A stretch of 64,000 nt of DNA, from contig NZ_PVZB01000024.1 of the NCBI RefSeq assembly GCF_003002025.1, positions 1-64,000 of the forward strand. The letters are read 5' to 3'. The notes beneath the pieces are model-generated. The model did no database searches. It was given only the letters and a program-made list of their open reading frames with translations, and had not been told where the DNA came from. This DNA is from Paraburkholderia sp. BL25I1N1. Its GTDB lineage: Bacteria > Pseudomonadota > Gammaproteobacteria > Burkholderiales > Burkholderiaceae. Below are positions 60,382 to 64,000 of the stretch, piece by piece (position 1 is the first letter of the stretch; every line of letters starts with the position of its first letter). A program made the translations under genes and the position numbers.

Positions 60382-61593
60382 GTGGCAGAGGATAGCGACC
60401 TCGAAAAAACCGAATCAGCCACTCCCCGGCGCCTGCAGAAGGCGCGCGAGGAAGGGCAGATCGTGCGTTCGCGCGAGCTGTCCACCTTTGCGCTGCTGGC
60501 GGCGGGGTTCTTCGGCGTGTGGGGGATGTCCGGCAGCATCGGCGAACATTTGCAGGGCATGCTACGCGCGGCCTTCACGTTCGATCACGCCGGCGCGTTC
60601 GAAACCCGCCGCATGATGATCGGCGCGGGCGTGGCGAGCCGCGAAGGGCTCTACGCGCTGCTGCCGATTCTCGCCTTCACCGGCGTCGCCGCCTTGTTCG
60701 CGCCGATGGCGCTGGGCGGCTGGCAGTTGTCGGCGAAAGGCCTCGAGCCGAAGTTCGACCGCCTCAATCCGATCGCCGGCCTCGGCAAGATGTTTTCGAT
60801 CAACGGACCGATCCAGCTCGGCATGTCGCTCGCGAAGACGCTGGTGGTGGGCGTGATCGGCGGCACGGCGATCTGGAATCGCCGCGAAGAGATTCTCGCG
60901 CTGGCGACCCAGCCGCTGCATCTCGCGCTCGCCAACACCGTGCATCTGATCGCCGTGTGCTGCGGCATGACGGTGGCGGGCATGTTCGTCGTCGCCGCGA
61001 TGGATGTGCCGTATCAACTGTGGCAATTCCACAAGAAGCTGCGCATGACGAAGGAAGAAGTGAAGCGCGAGCACCGCGAAAGCGAAGGCGATCCGCACGT
61101 CAAAGGCCGGATTCGCCAGCAACAGCGCGCGATTGCCCGCCGTCGCATGATGACCAACGTGCCGAAGGCCGACGTGGTGGTGACCAACCCGACGCACTTC
61201 GCCGTGGCGCTGCAATACACCGACGGCGAGATGCGCGCGCCGAAGGTGGTCGCCAAGGGCGTCAACCTGGTGGCGGCGCGGATTCGCGAAATTGCCGCCG
61301 AGAACAATGTGCCGCTGCTGGAAGCGCCGCCGCTCGCGCGGGCGCTGTACCACAACGTCGAACTCAATCGCGAGATTCCGGGCCCGCTATACGGCGCGGT
61401 CGCCGAAGTGCTCGCGTGGGTGTATCAGTTGCGCCGCTTCAAGGCCGAGGGCGGCGACGTGCCGCTCGCGCCGACCGAACTCGACGTGCCCGCGGAACTC
61501 GACAAGGGCGGTGTATCGGACGACGAAGCCGATCAGGAAGCCGCCGACACGCTCAACCCAGATAACGAAGACGCTTCAGGAGCCTCCGCATGA
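60382..61593 (+). CDS. flhB: Flagellar type III export protein FlhB
   Basis: 403 residues from the GTG at 60382 (MAEDSDLEKTESATPRRLQKA), with GGAG seven bases upstream; the open frame to 60313 is an extension. Four membrane helices up to about 210, then the cytoplasmic domain with the self-cleaving NPTH motif at N269-H272 (VVTNPTHFAVAL). FlhB switches the export gate from rod/hook to filament substrates. The tail is longer and more acidic than in enteric FlhB. Overlaps flhA by ATGA. Confidence 0.98.
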   Translation: MAEDSDLEKTESATPRRLQKAREEGQIVRSRELSTFALLAAGFFGVWGMSGSIGEHLQGMLRAAFTFDHAGAFETRRMMIGAGVASREGLYALLPILAFTGVAALFAPMALGGWQLSAKGLEPKFDRLNPIAGLGKMFSINGPIQLGMSLAKTLVVGVIGGTAIWNRREEILALATQPLHLALANTVHLIAVCCGMTVAGMFVVAAMDVPYQLWQFHKKLRMTKEEVKREHRESEGDPHVKGRIRQQQRAIARRRMMTNVPKADVVVTNPTHFAVALQYTDGEMRAPKVVAKGVNLVAARIREIAAENNVPLLEAPPLARALYHNVELNREIPGPLYGAVAEVLAWVYQLRRFKAEGGDVPLAPTELDVPAELDKGGVSDDEADQEAADTLNPDNEDASGASA

Positions 61594-63692
61594 ACGCTCG
61601 CGCCGGTTTCCTCGCCCGACGGCCAGACGCCTTGAGCAGCACCAATTTGCGCGCCCTCGCCGGGCCGGTGCTGATCTGCATGATCCTCGGCATGATGATT
61701 TTGCCGTTGCCGCCGTTCCTGCTGGATCTGCTGTTCACCTTCAACATCGCGCTGTCCGTGATGGTGCTTCTCGTCAGCATGTACACGATGAAGCCGCTCG
61801 ATTTCGCGGCATTCCCGAGCGTGCTGCTGTTCTCGACCTTGCTGCGCCTTTCGCTGAATGTGGCGTCCACGCGGGTCGTGCTGCTCGAAGGCCACACCGG
61901 TCCCGACGCGGCCGGCCAGGTGATCGAGTCGTTCGGCCACTTCCTCGTGGGCGGCAACTTCGCGGTCGGTATCGTCGTCTTTATCATTTTGATGGTCATC
62001 AACTTCTCGGTGATCACCAAGGGCGCGGGGCGGATCGCGGAAGTGTCCGCGCGCTTCACGCTCGACGCGATGCCCGGCAAGCAGATGGCGATCGACGCCG
62101 ACCTGAACGCCGGCCTCATCAACGAAGAGCAGGCCAGAAAGCGCCGCGCCGAAGTCTCGCAGGAAGCCGAGTTCTACGGCTCGATGGACGGCGCGAGCAA
62201 GTTCGTGCGCGGCGATGCGATCGCCGGTTTGCTGATCATGGTGATCAACATCATCGGCGGACTGATCGTCGGTATCGTGCAGCACGACATGAGCTTCGCG
62301 GCGGCGGGCAAGAACTACACGCTGCTCACCATCGGTGACGGCCTCGTCGCGCAAATTCCGTCGCTGGTGATTTCGACGGCCGCCGGTGTGATCGTCTCGC
62401 GTGTGGCGACCAACGAAGATATCGGCACGCAGCTCACCGGCCAGTTGTTCACCAATCCGCGCGTGCTGGTGATCACCGGCTGCATTCTCGTGCTGATGGG
62501 CCTGATTCCGGGCATGCCGCACTTCGCGTTTCTGATTCTCGGCGGCGGTCTGATCCAGCTCGGCCGCACGATGAAAAAACGCGCCGAGGAGCGCAAGAAC
62601 ACCACGGCACTCGTCGACGTCGCACCGGCCGCGCTGGCGCCCGTCGAAAACACCGAAGCGAGCTGGGACGACGTGACGATGATCGACACGCTCGGCCTCG
62701 AAGTCGGCTACCGGCTGATTCCGCTCGTCGACAAGAACTCGGACGGCGAACTGCTCAAGCGGATCAAGAGCATCCGCAAGAAGTTCGCGCAGGAAATCGG
62801 CTTTCTGCCGCCGGTCATTCATATCCGCGACAACCTGGAATTGCGGCCGAACGGCTATCGCATCGCGCTCAAGGGCGTCGAAGTGGGCGTCGGCGAAGCG
62901 TATCCGGGCCAGTGGCTAGCGATCAACCCGGGCCAGGTGTCCGCCGCGCTGCCGGGCACGCCGACCCAAGATCCCGCCTTCGGCTTGCCGGCCATCTGGA
63001 TCGATACGAACCTGCGTGAGCAGGCGCAGGTGTACGGCTACACGGTGGTCGATTCGAGCACGGTGGTGGCGACGCACCTGAATCATCTCGTGGTCACGCA
63101 TGCGTCGGAATTGCTCGGCCGCCGGGAAGTGCAGGCGTTGCTCGAACGGATGCAGAAGGACACGCCGTCGCTCGTCGACGATCTGGTGCCGAAGGCGCTG
63201 CCGCTTACCACGCTGCAAAAGGTGCTGCAAAATCTGCTGGAAGAAGGCGTGCCGATTCGCGACATGCGCACGATTCTCGAAGCGCTCTCCGAACACACGC
63301 CGAAGATCACCGACGCGCACGATCTCACCGCCGCCGTGCGCCTCGCGCTCGGTCGGGCGATCACGCAACAGTGGTTCCCGGGCGTCGGCGATATGCAGGT
63401 GATGGGCCTCGATTCGAATCTCGAACGCGTGCTCTCGCAGGCGCTCTCGACCGGCTCCAACCCGGGTCTCGAGCCGGGCCTCGCGCACACGCTGCTGAAC
63501 GAAACGCAGAAGGCGATGACGCGTCAGCAGAACCTCGGGCTTGCGCCTGTGCTGCTGGTGCAGCATGCGTTGCGGCCCATGCTCGCGCGCTTCCTGCGCC
63601 GCAGCCTGCCGCAGCTGAAGGTGCTGTCGTATGCGGAAGTGCCCGACACGCGCAATATCAAGGTGGTGAATCTGATCGGCGCGCACGGTTAG
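61590..63692 (+). CDS. flhA: Flagellar type III export gate protein FlhA
   Basis: 700 residues, full length. The N-terminal ~325 residues hold eight membrane helices and the conserved FHIPEP-family region (DFAAFPSVLLFSTLLRLSLNVASTR and GDAIAGLLIMVINIIGG); the rest is the cytoplasmic domain with DTLGLEVGYRLIPLVD and TVVDSSTVVATHLNHLV, which forms the nonameric ring that docks chaperone-substrate pairs. Start overlaps the flhB stop, so the two are translationally coupled. A terminator follows 43 bases after its stop. Confidence 0.98.
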   Translation: MNARAGFLARRPDALSSTNLRALAGPVLICMILGMMILPLPPFLLDLLFTFNIALSVMVLLVSMYTMKPLDFAAFPSVLLFSTLLRLSLNVASTRVVLLEGHTGPDAAGQVIESFGHFLVGGNFAVGIVVFIILMVINFSVITKGAGRIAEVSARFTLDAMPGKQMAIDADLNAGLINEEQARKRRAEVSQEAEFYGSMDGASKFVRGDAIAGLLIMVINIIGGLIVGIVQHDMSFAAAGKNYTLLTIGDGLVAQIPSLVISTAAGVIVSRVATNEDIGTQLTGQLFTNPRVLVITGCILVLMGLIPGMPHFAFLILGGGLIQLGRTMKKRAEERKNTTALVDVAPAALAPVENTEASWDDVTMIDTLGLEVGYRLIPLVDKNSDGELLKRIKSIRKKFAQEIGFLPPVIHIRDNLELRPNGYRIALKGVEVGVGEAYPGQWLAINPGQVSAALPGTPTQDPAFGLPAIWIDTNLREQAQVYGYTVVDSSTVVATHLNHLVVTHASELLGRREVQALLERMQKDTPSLVDDLVPKALPLTTLQKVLQNLLEEGVPIRDMRTILEALSEHTPKITDAHDLTAAVRLALGRAITQQWFPGVGDMQVMGLDSNLERVLSQALSTGSNPGLEPGLAHTLLNETQKAMTRQQNLGLAPVLLVQHALRPMLARFLRRSLPQLKVLSYAEVPDTRNIKVVNLIGAHG

Positions 63693-64000
63693 CGCGTATC
63701 GCTTACTGAGGTCAGTTTGTGGCCGATGTCTTTTGCCGGCGCTCGTGGAGCGCCGGTTTTCATTTCGTCGCCTGACTTTTCATGTCGCAAGCGGACGGCG
63801 AAGTACACGCCGCGCCCGCGAAAGCGCCGTCCGACGCCGCCGCCGGGCGTGTTTCAAACCGGCGTGCGCGTGAATCGGAGCACGTTTCCATCGTCCGAAT
63901 TGCCCACGTTTAACGGTCTTTATCCATCGATCGTGCCTCGACGGGTTTCGCAATAATGATCTCAATGGGAAGCGGTATGTTGCCGGTCCGTTAGTCCGTT
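63693..64000. other. Non-coding end of the window after flhA
   Basis: 308 bases with a terminator at 63735-63764 and no supported gene after it. The short frames here have no ribosome site and no protein-like composition. The expected flhF gene does not begin within the window. Confidence 0.5.
63735..63764 (+). terminator. Terminator of the flhBA operon
   Basis: CCGGCGCTC (63736-63744) and GAGCGCCGG (63748-63756) form a perfect 9-bp stem with a 3-base loop, followed by TTTTCATTT. Confidence 0.85.

Noticed and set aside
63717..63956. 79-codon frame after flhA as a start of flhF
   Set aside because: It spans the flhA terminator hairpin and has neither a GTPase motif nor FlhF-like N-terminus.

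Overview
The window reads as chromosomal DNA of a high-GC betaproteobacterium of the Burkholderia/Paraburkholderia type. The evidence is strong GC bias at third codon positions, a tandem glycine riboswitch ahead of gcvT-gcvH-gcvP, H-NS of the short Burkholderia kind, a paired DUF2844/DUF3443 locus, and the order flhDC-motAB-cheYAW-tar-cheRDB-cheYZ-flhBA next to fliC-fliD-fliT. The genus is inferred from gene content and order; no 16S rRNA is present.

Layout. 1-393: right end of an IS256-type insertion sequence. 478-10,250: minus-strand metabolic block (acetolactate synthase-like ThDP enzyme, L-serine ammonia-lyase, alginate lyase-like secreted protein, glycine cleavage system with riboswitch and a clear sigma-70 promoter). 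10,299-20,000: mixed housekeeping genes (lipoprotein, Gfo/Idh/MocA oxidoreductase, Rep helicase, diheme cytochrome c, tRNA-Arg(CCG), a porin-like barrel protein, a cation antiporter behind a probable yybP-ykoY manganese riboswitch, a HAD-family lipoprotein) and about 950 bases that hold only degenerate coding traces. 20,038-21,012: an outer-membrane phenol-degradation-family protein.

21,073-31,523: eleven tightly packed minus-strand genes, many with ATGA/GTGA start-stop overlaps. They encode a TPR plus GT41 (OGT/SPINDLY-like) glycosyltransferase, a VioA-like sugar aminotransferase, two KAS III enzymes with an acyl carrier protein between them, a FabG-like reductase, a NeuD/VioB-like acyltransferase, a Rieske oxygenase, two methyltransferases and a PhyH-type dioxygenase. 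The operon abuts fliT-fliD-fliC (31,786-34,924). I read it as a flagellin glycosylation island that builds an N-acylated, probably hydroxylated and methylated amino-deoxysugar and puts it on the filament.

35,192-44,628: housekeeping and small genes (aldo/keto reductase, rpsU, DNA-3-methyladenine glycosylase, BadF-type kinase, Cof-type phosphatase, histidine phosphatase, aquaporin, H-NS, a family-4 glycosyltransferase). 44,965-63,692: flagellar master regulator flhDC with a long structured leader, motAB behind a textbook sigma-28 promoter, a complete chemotaxis operon and flhBA. Between cheZ and flhB sits the DUF2844/DUF3443 pair; the DUF3443 protein carries the full set of pepsin-like aspartic protease landmarks.

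How the parts work together: FlhDC starts the flagellar cascade, FlhA/FlhB export filament parts, sigma-28 promoters turn on fliC and the motA operon, FliD/FliT cap and chaperone, and the adjacent glycan operon would decorate FliC in the cytoplasm before export. The points most worth follow-up are the glycan operon, the pepsin-like DUF3443 protein, the two hairpins in the flhDC leader and the two metabolite/metal riboswitches.
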